DNA of 64,000 nt from contig SVEE01000009.1 of NCBI GenBank assembly GCA_015057525.1, forward strand, positions 33,338 through 97,337, given 5' to 3'. Source of the stretch: Lachnospiraceae bacterium (GTDB lineage: Bacteria > Bacillota > Clostridia > Lachnospirales > Lachnospiraceae). How positions within the stretch are numbered: the first letter of the stretch is position 1; the number at the start of each line of letters is the position of its first letter. Shown here piece by piece: positions 46,583-55,124 of this stretch. A program made the position numbers and the translations under genes. The notes under the pieces were generated by a model that saw nothing but the letters and a program-made list of their open reading frames with translations, was not told the origin of the DNA and made no database searches.

Positions 46583-47995
46583 ATGACTCAAGAAGAAAAG
46601 TATGTCAAAATGACAACTGAACCTGTGCAAAGGCTTGTGGGAACATTGGCCGTGCCAACTATTATAAGTATGCTGGTTACTGCATTTTATAATATGGTGG
46701 ACACATACTTTGTAGGAAAAATCAACACATCTGCCACTGCTGCAGTTGGTGTTGTTTTTTCCCTTATGGCAATAATACAAGCTTTAGGTTTTTTGTTTGG
46801 CCATGGCGCAGGTAACTATATGGCTAGAAAATTAGGTGAAAAGGATAATGAGGAGGCTGAAATAATAGGAAATGCAGGCTTCTTCTTTTGTTTGATTTTT
46901 GGCTTTATATTTATGATATTAGGACTAATATTTGTAGAACCTTTAGCTTATGCTTTAGGTTCTACAAAAACCATACTGCCATATGCTGTTGATTATATGA
47001 AAATAATTCTGTTGGGTTGTCCATATATGATGGCGTCTTTTGTATTGAACAATCAGATGAGGTATCAAGGCAATGCCATATATGCAATGATAGGTATAGT
47101 CATTGGCGCTGCAATAAATATTATATTGGACCCTATATTGATGTTTACATTGGATATGGGAATTAAGGGCGCTGCATGGGCAACCATTATAAGCCAGGCA
47201 GTTAGCTTTATTTTGTTGTTAAGATTAACCAGATACGGTGGAAACATTAAGATTTCATTGAAGAAAAACCCGTTTTGCTTTAGGGTATTGCCGGAAATTG
47301 TGAAGGGTGGTATGCCTTCTCTGTGTAGACAGGGAATAGCCAGTATTTCAGTTATACTTTTAAATACATGTGCAAAGGAAATTGCAATGGAGACAGCTAA
47401 AACTATGTCTTCGGTTGTATCTTTGGAACTTTATGCTGATGCTGCAATAGCTGCCATGTCTATTGTATCCCGAGTGACAATGTTTGCTAACTCTGCATTG
47501 ATAGGTTTTGGACAAGGATTTCAACCTGTTTGTAGCTTTAACTACGGAGCAAAATTATACGATAGAGTTAAGGAAGCCTTTTGGTTTTGTGTTAAGGCTT
47601 CTTTCCTATTCTTAGTAGCAATTGCAGTTTTGGGATATATTTTCTCACCTGAAATTGTAAGCTTTTTCAGAGATGACGACATTAGAGTTACAGCCATAGG
47701 AACCTTTGCGTTAAGAGCACAATGCATCACATTCCCACTAAATGCATGGATAGTAATGTGCAACATGATGCTACAGGCCTGTGGACAAGCTTTTATAGCA
47801 TCCATAGTTGCCCTTTGCAGACAAGGCATATGCTTTATCCCAATGCTACTCATATTACCACAAATATTCGGAATGACAGGCATACAAATAGCTCAGCCGG
47901 TGGCGGATGTATTCACATTAGCCGTAACCCTGTTAGCAGGCCTCCATTTCCTCAACAAATTAAAGCCACAATCGCATAATTTCGCTAACTCATAA
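46583..47995 (+). CDS. MATE family efflux transporter
   Basis: A 470-residue protein with about twelve membrane helices in two like halves. It begins with PVQRLVGTLAVPTIISMLV and has the family's FGHGAGNYMARKLGE and IGFGQGFQPVCSFNYGAK segments. MATE pumps use Na+ or H+ to export cationic drugs or metabolites. The ATG at 46583 is five bases after TAGGTGG; a GTG at 46574 overlapping the yqeG stop is an alternative. Its stop codon lies exactly at the left end of a 0.5 kb palindrome. Confidence 0.9.
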   Translation: MTQEEKYVKMTTEPVQRLVGTLAVPTIISMLVTAFYNMVDTYFVGKINTSATAAVGVVFSLMAIIQALGFLFGHGAGNYMARKLGEKDNEEAEIIGNAGFFFCLIFGFIFMILGLIFVEPLAYALGSTKTILPYAVDYMKIILLGCPYMMASFVLNNQMRYQGNAIYAMIGIVIGAAINIILDPILMFTLDMGIKGAAWATIISQAVSFILLLRLTRYGGNIKISLKKNPFCFRVLPEIVKGGMPSLCRQGIASISVILLNTCAKEIAMETAKTMSSVVSLELYADAAIAAMSIVSRVTMFANSALIGFGQGFQPVCSFNYGAKLYDRVKEAFWFCVKASFLFLVAIAVLGYIFSPEIVSFFRDDDIRVTAIGTFALRAQCITFPLNAWIVMCNMMLQACGQAFIASIVALCRQGICFIPMLLILPQIFGMTGIQIAQPVADVFTLAVTLLAGLHFLNKLKPQSHNFANS

Positions 47996-48517
47996 CCCAG
48001 GGCACATATGTCTAGGTTTGGGATGGCAATCTACGCCTGCTAAGGATGTTTGCAAATTTTGAAATTGCGATTTTTGATTATGCGATGCCCACGAAAACTC
48101 GCGGTACTTCTAGAATAATATATGGTTTTTGCTTGCAATCTACGCTCGTTGCAAATAACTATAATTTTCGACTTGTGATGGTCTTATTAGGCCCTGCTAT
48201 CGCAAACTCGCAGCTCGGAGAAAATAAAAAAGATGACGAAAAATTCTTTCATAGAACGAAAGCTTTTCCGTCATCTTTTTTGTTTTCTGCCGCGCAGCTC
48301 AAACACTGCTTTAGCAGGGCCGTCATCACAAGTCTGAAAATTAAGGTATTTGTAACTCACTACTTGTCTGCGCAAAAACCATATATTATTCTTAGAAGTA
48401 CCACTCAGACACTTCTCCCGCAGCGCAATTTATCGCAATTTCAAAATTTGAACATGCTAAGCAGGCTAATTGTCTCATCCCAAACCTAGACATATGTGCC
48501 CTGGGTTAGGGGTTAGC
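47984..48517. repeat. 0.5 kb near-palindrome between matE-type gene and gltX
   Basis: The whole gap between two convergent genes folds on itself. The outer arms 47993-48025 and 48476-48508 are perfect 33-bp complements, and GCTAAC/GTTAGC extends them outward. Further inner pairs are 48053-48071 with 48432-48450 (19 bp perfect), 48103-48132 with 48372-48402 (one bulge), 48163-48180 with 48324-48342 (one bulge) and 48190-48198 with 48313-48321. The centre is a bidirectional terminator. It contains no credible gene. It looks like a fold-back or MITE-like insertion; transcribed from either side it would form a very long RNA hairpin. Confidence 0.88.
48226..48281. terminator. bidirectional terminator at the centre of the palindrome
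   Basis: AAAAAAGATGACG pairs with CGTCATCTTTTTT, with an inner partly paired GAAAAATTCTTTC/GAAAGCTTTTC around a short loop. Confidence 0.82.
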
Positions 48518-49961
48518 TAAGTTTAGCGATTGCGGCTTTAATTCTGTTGATGGTTTCGGCCTTGCCTATTACGGACATAAGCTCTGTGGCTCCACCTGGT
48601 GTTGCCTGTTTGCCTGAAACTGCTGTACGAAGTGGCCACATAACATAGCCGGTTTTGTACTCATGTTCTTTAGCGAAGTTTTGGAGAACCTCGAATAAAG
48701 AATCATTGTCAAATTTGTCTGATGCCTCTAACACTGGTAAAACTTCTGTTAAGAGAGTGAGAGAGTTTTCAGGATTAGTTTTCATTTTCTTGTGAGTGTA
48801 CATGTCTACATCGTATTCAGGTACAGCTTCAAAGAAATCTATCTGGTCTTTGATGTCTGTAAAGACTTCAATTCTTGTCTTAATCATAGAGGCAATTTTT
48901 GCTAAGTCCATATCCTTAGTGATTACTTCTTTGATGTATGGAAGAGCCATTTCGTAGAATTTAGCGTCATCCATGGCTTTAATGTATTCGCCGTTCATCC
49001 ATTTTAACTTAGTCATATCAAGAACAGCTGGTGATTTAGACATATTTCTGTAGTTGAATACAGAGATGAGTTCATCAAGAGAATATATTTCTCTGTTTTC
49101 ATCAGGAGCCCAACCGAGTAAAGCTACAAAGTTAATGATTGCTTCTGTAACAAAGCCTTGCTCTAAAAGGTCTTCAAATGATGAGTGACCGCTACGCTTG
49201 CTGAGCTTCTTGTGAGTTTCATCTGTAATAAGTGGGCAGTGGATGTATGTTGGAACTTCCCATCCGAAAGCTTCGTATAAACGATTGTACTTAGGTGAAG
49301 ATGATAAGTACTCGTTACCTCTAACTACATGAGTTATGTTCATAAGATGGTCATCAACAACATTTGCAAAGTTGTATGTTGGGAAACCGTCAGACTTAAT
49401 TAAAATCATATCGTCAAGTTCTTCGTTGGAAACAGTTATATCCCCGTATAATTCATCTTGGAAAGTAGTTGTTCCATCAAGAGGATTGTTCTGTCTGATT
49501 ACATATGGTTTGCCAGCTGCGAGGTTTGCTTCGATTTCCTCCTTGCTAAGGTTGAGGCAATGCTTGTCGTAGCGAGAAATGGTTTTGCCTTCGAACTCTG
49601 TTACGAGAGTACTTAAACGCTCTTCGTCGCAAAAACAGTAATAAGCCTCGCCTTTTTCGACTAATTGTTTGGCATACTCAAGATAGATACCTTGACTTTG
49701 TCTTACGCTCTGTACATATGGACCTACACCACCGTCCTTGTCAGGACCTTCATCGTGGAGTAATCCAGTTTTTTCTAAAGTACGATATATTATATCTACA
49801 GCACCTTCCACCTCACGCTCTTGGTCTGTGTCTTCTATTCTAAGGATAAAATCTCCGTCTTCATGCTTAGCGATAAGGTAAGCATAGAGGGCAGTTCTTA
49901 AATTTCCTACATGCATTCTGCCTGTTGGACTTGGTGCGAATCTTGTTCTAACTTTTGACAT
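48513..49961 (-). CDS. gltX: glutamyl-tRNA synthetase
   Basis: A 482-residue class I synthetase. The HIGH-type motif is [17 protein letters not shown] near the start and the KMSKS-type motif is KKLSKRSGH (about 255). The zinc-region Cys-x-Cys is CFCDEERL. Because gatCAB is present, this enzyme probably charges tRNA(Gln) with Glu as well, for GatCAB to amidate (inference). GGGAG precedes the start on the minus strand. Its own promoter is readable upstream. Confidence 0.96.
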   Translation of the reverse strand: MSKVRTRFAPSPTGRMHVGNLRTALYAYLIAKHEDGDFILRIEDTDQEREVEGAVDIIYRTLEKTGLLHDEGPDKDGGVGPYVQSVRQSQGIYLEYAKQLVEKGEAYYCFCDEERLSTLVTEFEGKTISRYDKHCLNLSKEEIEANLAAGKPYVIRQNNPLDGTTTFQDELYGDITVSNEELDDMILIKSDGFPTYNFANVVDDHLMNITHVVRGNEYLSSSPKYNRLYEAFGWEVPTYIHCPLITDETHKKLSKRSGHSSFEDLLEQGFVTEAIINFVALLGWAPDENREIYSLDELISVFNYRNMSKSPAVLDMTKLKWMNGEYIKAMDDAKFYEMALPYIKEVITKDMDLAKIASMIKTRIEVFTDIKDQIDFFEAVPEYDVDMYTHKKMKTNPENSLTLLTEVLPVLEASDKFDNDSLFEVLQNFAKEHEYKTGYVMWPLRTAVSGKQATPGGATELMSVIGKAETINRIKAAIAKLS

Positions 49962-49997
49962 AGTTTTATCTCCCTTTTTGTCTTGAATTCTTTTGAA

Positions 49998-50026
49998 ATT
50001 ATAACAAAGTCAAATTCAATTTACAA
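49998..50026 (-). promoter_or_regulatory. promoter of gltX
   Basis: On the minus strand: TTGTAA, 17 bases, perfect TATAAT, about 37 bases before the start codon. Confidence 0.7.
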
Positions 50027-50034
50027 CAGAATAG

Positions 50035-50063
50035 TTGATTAATGAATAATTTTTTAGTATACT
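50035..50063 (+). promoter_or_regulatory. promoter of the repeat-rich membrane protein gene
   Basis: TTGATT, 17 bases, TATACT. It is divergent from the gltX promoter, eight bases apart. Confidence 0.65.
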
Positions 50064-50135
50064 AATACAAATGCGTTTTAAATTTTAGGATACTTTTAGA
50101 TTGATACTATATTTGACAAAGGTTGGTAAAAAGAC

Positions 50136-51848
50136 ATGAGTGGATCAGCGATTTCAATATTATATTTGGTTTTTTTAGGAATTTTATTTGTTCTTTTGAT
50201 TGTTATGACAGTGACTTTGATTGTCAGCAAAAAGAAAAAAGACGATGAATATGATGAAGAGGACGAATTTTTTGATGATTTAGAAAAAGAATCTGAAGAT
50301 GATGAGTATGAGGAAGAAGAATCTGAGGCATCATATAATGTAGAAGAGGATAGTGCATTTAGTGACAGTGCGTTTACAGATAGTGCGTTTACAGATAGTG
50401 CGTTTGGAGATAGTGCATTTACAGATAGCGCATTTGGTGATAGTGCATTTGCTGACAGTGCATTTGCCGATAGTGCATTCGTGGATGCTCCGAAGGCTGA
50501 GGTTGTGGAGGAGAAACCAGAACAGCCAGTGAAGAAGGTTTCGTTACCGCAGGATACAACTCAGAAGTTGCCACAGCAGGAAGTTAAAGAAGAAATTAAA
50601 AAGCAGAGACAAGAGGCAAAACAGCTTGAAGCGTCAGATGAATCTGAGGAGCAACTTGATTCTGATATGATTAAAATGAACGAGATGCCGGCAGAACAAG
50701 TGATGGTTGAAGAAGCAATAGCATCAACTGGGCAGGCTATGTATGAAGAACCAGAAGTACCAGTACAGCAGGCAATGTATCAGGAGCCAGAAGTACCAGT
50801 ACAGCAGGCAATGTATCAGGAGCCAGAAGTGCCAGTACAGCAGGCAATGTACGAAGAGCCAGAAGTGCCAGTGCAGCAGGCAATGTACGAAGAGCCAGAA
50901 GTGCCAGTACAGCAGGCAATGTATCAGGAGCCAGAAGTGCCAGTACAGCAGGCAATGTATCAGGAGCCAGAAGTGCCAGTGCAGCAGGCAATGTACGAAG
51001 AGTCAGAAGTACCAGTACAGCAGGCAATGTATCAGGAGCCAGAAGTGCCAGTACAGCAACCGATGTACGAAGAACCGGTAGTGCCAGAAGATCAGATGAT
51101 GTATGCACAGCCAGAAACACAGTATGAGAATAATGTATTTGGTGACAGTGCATTTGGTGATAGTGCTTTTGATGATGATTCTATGGATGACAGTGCTTTT
51201 ACAGATAGTGCTTTTGTTGATACAGGAATTCCTGTGCTTTCGGATGAGGCAATACAAGCTTCTGTGAGAGAGGCTGAGGCAATGGGAGCAGCAGTGACAG
51301 GAATGACAGGTTCATTAGTGGATGTAACGGCTGCTATAGCTGAAAAGGAAATGGCACCTGTTAAGAAGCATGGTAGAGGCCATGGTAAGCAACACAATTA
51401 TAATGTCACATATGCTAAACCAACAGATGATTTCTTCTGGTTTAATAAGGTAGATGCGGCTGAGAGACCATCCTACAAGACTATAGATATGTATTATCAT
51501 CATTTCAATTTGCCTAAGGATTGTATAGAAGATCTTCTTATCGAGATGTATGATTGTGGTTTAGTTAGAACTGAAGAGATAAGATATATTGCTTATGGTA
51601 TTGAGCCTAGAGCAGTATCTATTAAGGAAATTCTTACATCAGGCAATAGCAATTATGTTAAACAGGTAAAGAAAAAGGAACCAACTACACAGGATCTTGT
51701 AAATATATATGAGAAGTGGTGTGGTTACGTTGATAAGCTTTTTGATATTATTGAAATGCATGCTGATGAGTCAACATATAAGCAAATCAGACATATGTTA
51801 TACGAATATGGTAGAAGCGATGTTGATATATTAATAGAAGGTAAGTAA
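50136..51848 (+). CDS. membrane-anchored protein with DSAF and VPVQQ repeats
   Basis: A 570-residue protein with five parts: one transmembrane segment (about 5-28); a basic patch and a very acidic stretch (35-70); nine tandem DSAFx pentapeptides (72-117); ten 12-residue units of the EPEVPVQQAMYQ type (205-324); a second, shorter DSAF block (336-362). A folded domain follows (about 430-570) with DDFFWFNKVDAAERPSYKTI and IRHMLYEYGRSDVDILIEG. The anchor suggests a cytoplasmic-facing or outside repeat tether carrying the C-terminal domain. I do not recognise the C-terminal domain. The DSAFx period could form a pentapeptide-type beta-helix (guess). Confidence 0.82.
   Translation: MSGSAISILYLVFLGILFVLLIVMTVTLIVSKKKKDDEYDEEDEFFDDLEKESEDDEYEEEESEASYNVEEDSAFSDSAFTDSAFTDSAFGDSAFTDSAFGDSAFADSAFADSAFVDAPKAEVVEEKPEQPVKKVSLPQDTTQKLPQQEVKEEIKKQRQEAKQLEASDESEEQLDSDMIKMNEMPAEQVMVEEAIASTGQAMYEEPEVPVQQAMYQEPEVPVQQAMYQEPEVPVQQAMYEEPEVPVQQAMYEEPEVPVQQAMYQEPEVPVQQAMYQEPEVPVQQAMYEESEVPVQQAMYQEPEVPVQQPMYEEPVVPEDQMMYAQPETQYENNVFGDSAFGDSAFDDDSMDDSAFTDSAFVDTGIPVLSDEAIQASVREAEAMGAAVTGMTGSLVDVTAAIAEKEMAPVKKHGRGHGKQHNYNVTYAKPTDDFFWFNKVDAAERPSYKTIDMYYHHFNLPKDCIEDLLIEMYDCGLVRTEEIRYIAYGIEPRAVSIKEILTSGNSNYVKQVKKKEPTTQDLVNIYEKWCGYVDKLFDIIEMHADESTYKQIRHMLYEYGRSDVDILIEGK
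50349..50486 (+). repeat. nine tandem 15-bp repeats encoding DSAFx
   Basis: Units read GATAGTGCATTT-like with varying fifth codon (Ser, Thr, Gly, Ala, Val). A second block of the same type lies at 51141-51221, with one degenerate unit. Confidence 0.93.
50748..51107 (+). repeat. ten tandem 36-bp repeats encoding EPEVPVQQAMYQ-type units
   Basis: The first nine units are nearly identical, differing mainly in Gln/Glu at position 12; the tenth is diverged. The high DNA identity means the copy number can change by slippage or unequal crossover. Confidence 0.95.
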
Positions 51849-51888
51849 TCTTTTGTTGTATATTCATCTATCGTGATGGAGATGTATA

Positions 51889-52785
51889 ATGCAAATATAT
51901 AAACCTGATTTAAAAAATAAATATTTGCTAGATAAGTATTTAGCATACAACAAATATCCTGGCTGCGAGTTATCCGCAGCCAATAATATTTTATGGTCAA
52001 ATTATTATGACACGGGCTTTACTATAATAGAAGATATGCTTGTTTTTTGTAAGCTTCATGAAGGTAAGCCTGTTATGATGTCATTTCCTGTTGGCAATGG
52101 GGATTTAAAGAAAGTTTTTGAAGTAATAAAAGCATATTTTGAAGAAAATAATCTTCCTTTCAAGATGTATTTGGTACAAGATGCAATGTTTGAATTAATT
52201 GAAAGCTGGTACCCAGGAGAATATGAAATAAAATATAGTAGAGGTGAGGCGGATTATTTATATTTGAGAGAAACTTTGGAAAATTTGGCTGGAAAAAAAC
52301 TTCACGGCAAGAGAAATCATATAAACAGATTTCTTGAAAATTATCCAGACTATGAATATGAGGTTATAAACGAAGATAATTACTTCGAATGTATACAATT
52401 ATCTGAAGATTGGGAAAAACAAAATAATCCAGATAATGAAGAAGATAAAAACTACGAAATAGAAGCTTTGACCTACGCATTAAAAAATAGAGATGCTCTG
52501 GGGCTTAAGGGTGCTCTTATTAGAGTTGGGGGGAAGGTGGTAGCTTTTACGTTGGGTGAACCTCTGACGAAGGACACCTTTGTTATACATTTTGAGAAGG
52601 CGTATTCGGATATTCAGGGAGCATATCCTATGATAAATCGTGAATTTGTAAGGCGTGAACTGGGAGAGTACACTTATGTGAATCGTGAAGAAGATATGGA
52701 TATTCCGGGACTTAGACATGCAAAAACATCATACCAGCCTATTAGGCTTGTGGAAAAAGGATTGGTTACAAAAAAAGAAGTATAG
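51889..52785 (+). CDS. DUF2156 (LPG synthase C-terminal-like) GNAT-fold protein
   Basis: A 298-residue soluble protein of the DUF2156 family, related to the catalytic part of lysyl-phosphatidylglycerol synthase MprF but lacking its membrane flippase part. Typical segments are CELSAANNILWSNYY, GKKLHGKRNHINRF, GALIRVGGKVVAFTLGEPL, FEKAYSDIQGAYPMINREF and REEDMDIPGLRHAK. It could transfer an aminoacyl or acyl group; the substrate is unknown. A GATGGAGA site precedes the ATG. Its TAG stop lies inside a terminator stem. Confidence 0.88.
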   Translation: MQIYKPDLKNKYLLDKYLAYNKYPGCELSAANNILWSNYYDTGFTIIEDMLVFCKLHEGKPVMMSFPVGNGDLKKVFEVIKAYFEENNLPFKMYLVQDAMFELIESWYPGEYEIKYSRGEADYLYLRETLENLAGKKLHGKRNHINRFLENYPDYEYEVINEDNYFECIQLSEDWEKQNNPDNEEDKNYEIEALTYALKNRDALGLKGALIRVGGKVVAFTLGEPLTKDTFVIHFEKAYSDIQGAYPMINREFVRRELGEYTYVNREEDMDIPGLRHAKTSYQPIRLVEKGLVTKKEV

Positions 52786-52804
52786 CTAACTATACTTCTT
52801 TTTT
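52771..52804. terminator. bidirectional terminator containing a stop codon
   Basis: A perfect 15-bp stem, AAAAAAGAAGTATAG with CTATACTTCTTTTTT, around a CTAA loop. The DUF2156 stop lies in the left arm, and the convergent GIY-YIG stop starts at 52790 in the right arm. Confidence 0.93.
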
Positions 52805-53038
52805 ATTTATTAAATTTAGCTTTTCAGCTCTGCTTAATTTTTTGATTCTGTACTCTCTGCTCATGGCTTCCTCTTTAGTATCAAAGGTTTCGTAGTACAT
52901 TAATTCTACCGGATGTCTTGTTCTAGTGTATTTTGCTCCAGTGCCACTGTTGTGTGCTTCAAGTCGCTTTTCTAAGTTGTTTGTCCAGCCGGTATAGAGA
53001 GAACCATCTTTGCATTTTATAATATATGTGTAATTCAT
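52790..53038 (-). CDS. GIY-YIG nuclease-like small protein (UPF0213 type)
   Basis: An 82-residue stand-alone GIY-YIG domain: YTYIIKCKDGSLYTGWTNNLEKR with the later Glu in KEEAMSREYRIKK. Family members of this size bind and can cut DNA in vitro but their cellular task is unclear. It starts two bases after the DUF368 gene stop on the same strand, so the two form an operon. Confidence 0.92.
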   Translation of the reverse strand: MNYTYIIKCKDGSLYTGWTNNLEKRLEAHNSGTGAKYTRTRHPVELMYYETFDTKEEAMSREYRIKKLSRAEKLNLINKKEV

Positions 53039-53040
53039 GT

Positions 53041-53964
53041 TTATGCTTCTTTTACTTCTTTTTCAGCCTCTTGTTTCTGGTCCAACTTGCCTATGAATAA
53101 TGTTAATGCCATACATGCAACAAGGAAAACAATTCCTAAAAGAATTTGAGGCACAGATGTTCCTGACATATCATATTCCTGCTGTACCTTGTAGAAAATA
53201 GATACAGGAGAAGTTATGATAAGTCCTAAAATTCCGCAGTAAGTAGCTGATGGAAAATGCTTAAGGAACCAATGGATAATCTTTGAAATAAAGATAAGAC
53301 CAATTATACATCCAATTCCAAATGGACAAAGAATTAAAAACTCATCCCAAAGTGCTGCAAAGTTTAAGTCTTTTAATGCAGTAATAAAATTCTTTACTGA
53401 GGATAGGATTCCAAAATAATATCCTAAAATCATAAGAACAAGTGAACCGCTGACCCCTGGAATAACCATGGTAGCTGCAGCAATTACGCCCATAAAAAAT
53501 ACTGTAACCATTGTTGATGGGTTTGCGTTGAGAAGAACACCGTTATCCTCATTACCACTTGCAAAAGAAAAAATTAGAGCAATAGCTGTAAATATTATAA
53601 ATACAATTACACATGCAGGAAGAGATTTCTTGGTGTCATTCTTCCAACCATCCTTTAATGTGGCAAACATCATAGGTACACCCCCAAGGATAAGACCTGT
53701 AAATGCTGCTGAAGTAATAAAAGGTTGATTTTTGAGTAAAAGAGGAATAATAAATGTAAAGCTTATTATTCCTATAACCATGCCAATTGCAATTGGAAAT
53801 AATGTTTTCACACTATTTTTAAAGTCTTTAATAATGTTTGAAATAGCGGAAAGTAGTTTGTCATATATGCCAAAGGATACGGCCATGGTTCCGCCGCTGA
53901 CGCCTGGAATAACATTTGCTACACCCACAAAAATTCCTTTAATTATATCAATAATAAATTTCAT
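53041..53964 (-). CDS. DUF368 family membrane protein
   Basis: A 307-residue protein with about eight membrane segments and the signature GVANVIPGVSGGTMAVSFGIYDKL at the start, repeated in spirit by MVIPGVSGSLVLMILGYYFG in the middle, an internal duplication. DUF368 proteins have recently been tied to undecaprenyl-phosphate translocation (PopT family), which would link it to the wall polymer genes in this window; that link is family knowledge and not tested here. AAAGGGA precedes the ATG. Confidence 0.92.
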   Translation of the reverse strand: MKFIIDIIKGIFVGVANVIPGVSGGTMAVSFGIYDKLLSAISNIIKDFKNSVKTLFPIAIGMVIGIISFTFIIPLLLKNQPFITSAAFTGLILGGVPMMFATLKDGWKNDTKKSLPACVIVFIIFTAIALIFSFASGNEDNGVLLNANPSTMVTVFFMGVIAAATMVIPGVSGSLVLMILGYYFGILSSVKNFITALKDLNFAALWDEFLILCPFGIGCIIGLIFISKIIHWFLKHFPSATYCGILGLIITSPVSIFYKVQQEYDMSGTSVPQILLGIVFLVACMALTLFIGKLDQKQEAEKEVKEA

Positions 53965-54122
53965 AGGTAATCCCTTTCTTAATAAAATATGTTTTTAGGT
54001 TTATTTCGTACAGTTGATAATTATACTCTTGGGTTATAAAAATATCAACGAAAAAATTAGGAGTATGATTCGTATAAGTAATAATAAATATGTGAATAAT
54101 GAAAATAATGTTGTAATCGTTA

Positions 54123-54151
54123 TTGCAAAACGTGATTATGTGTGCTACTAT
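54123..54151 (+). promoter_or_regulatory. promoter of the first degV gene
   Basis: TTGCAA, 17 bases, TACTAT with an extended TG; 33 bases before the start codon. Confidence 0.62.
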
Positions 54152-54184
54152 ATGTAGTAATCAAAACTACATGGGGGTAATAGG

Positions 54185-55015
54185 ATGAAATTCAGGATAA
54201 TCGGAGATAGTTGCTGTGATTTTACAAAAGAAGACCTTGCTAAAGGATATTTTGTCAGTGTTCCATTAACCTTGACTGTTGGGGATGTTGATATAATTGA
54301 CGATGAAAATTTTAATCAGGAATATTTTCTAAAGCTTATGTCAGATTGTGAAACTTGTCCTAAGTCGGCATGTCCATCGCCGGATGCTTATATTGATAAG
54401 TTTCAAGATGCAGATGATATTTATATAGTTACATTGTCGTCTAAATTAAGTGGTTCATTTAACAGCGCCCTTGTTGCGCGACAGATATATCTTGAGAATC
54501 ATCCAAATGTGAATATACATGTTTTTGATTCTAAGTCAGCTGCTGCAGGTGAGCATTTGATTTGCGAAAAGATAGAGGAATGTGCTTTGGCTGGCATGGA
54601 TTATAAGGATGTAATAACTACCGTTGATGAGTATATAAAGGGCATGAGAACAATTTTTGTTCTTGATGACTTGGAGGTTATGCGTAAGAATGGCAGGATG
54701 TCCAAGGTCAAATCCATAGCAGCTAATATACTTAATATAAAACCTGTGTTATACGCTGTAGACGGAGAGATTCGTCAGCTTGATCAGGCTCGAGGAATGA
54801 ACAAAGCATTGAACAAGTTACTTTGGCATATAGAAAAAGAGGGTTACGATAAAACTCGTAAGGTTATAATTTCCCAGTGTAACAGTAGAGAAAGATGTAT
54901 GAATATTAAGAAAATTCTTATGGATAAATTTGATTTTAAAAATGTAGAAATTCTCAATGGCAAAGGTGTTACAACTATGTATGAGAATAGTGGTGGTGTG
55001 GTTGTTTCGTTTTAA
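54185..55015 (+). CDS. DegV family fatty-acid-binding protein
   Basis: A 276-residue protein with the DegV pattern: GDSCCDFTKEDL at the start, TLSSKLSGSFNSALVARQI in the middle and RTIFVLDDLEVMRKNGRMS later. DegV (FakB) proteins bind a fatty acid and present it to the kinase FakA; fakA is not in the window. The four Cys at about 12-13 and 58-63 (ETCPKSACP) are unusual. A second degV gene lies at 56235. Confidence 0.92.
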   Translation: MKFRIIGDSCCDFTKEDLAKGYFVSVPLTLTVGDVDIIDDENFNQEYFLKLMSDCETCPKSACPSPDAYIDKFQDADDIYIVTLSSKLSGSFNSALVARQIYLENHPNVNIHVFDSKSAAAGEHLICEKIEECALAGMDYKDVITTVDEYIKGMRTIFVLDDLEVMRKNGRMSKVKSIAANILNIKPVLYAVDGEIRQLDQARGMNKALNKLLWHIEKEGYDKTRKVIISQCNSRERCMNIKKILMDKFDFKNVEILNGKGVTTMYENSGGVVVSF

Positions 55016-55035
55016 ATTTAATTAAGAATATCTGA

Positions 55036-55079
55036 AGAAAGGAACAGGATAATTATGTATCTTGTACCTTTCTTTTTTT
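55036..55079 (+). terminator. terminator after the first degV gene
   Basis: A 15-bp stem with one mismatch (GAAAGGAACAGGATA with TATCTTGTACCTTTC), a 6-base loop and a seven-T run. Confidence 0.88.
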
Positions 55080-55124
55080 AATGTTATAATTATTCGTAAT
55101 GATTTATTATAGGAGATAAGCAAT

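Noticed and set aside
48046..48489. Open frame of 147 residues on the plus strand
   Set aside because: It lies wholly inside the 0.5 kb palindrome, has no ribosome site and no family resemblance; both halves mirror each other.
50748..51107. Possible CRISPR array (36-bp period)
   Set aside because: The units are directly contiguous with no spacers, keep a reading frame and are not accompanied by cas genes.
50737..51153. Long open frames on both strands across the 36-bp repeats
   Set aside because: They exist because the repeat length is a multiple of three, so no frame meets a stop; the plus-strand frame starting at 50136 has the anchor, ribosome site and folded domain.
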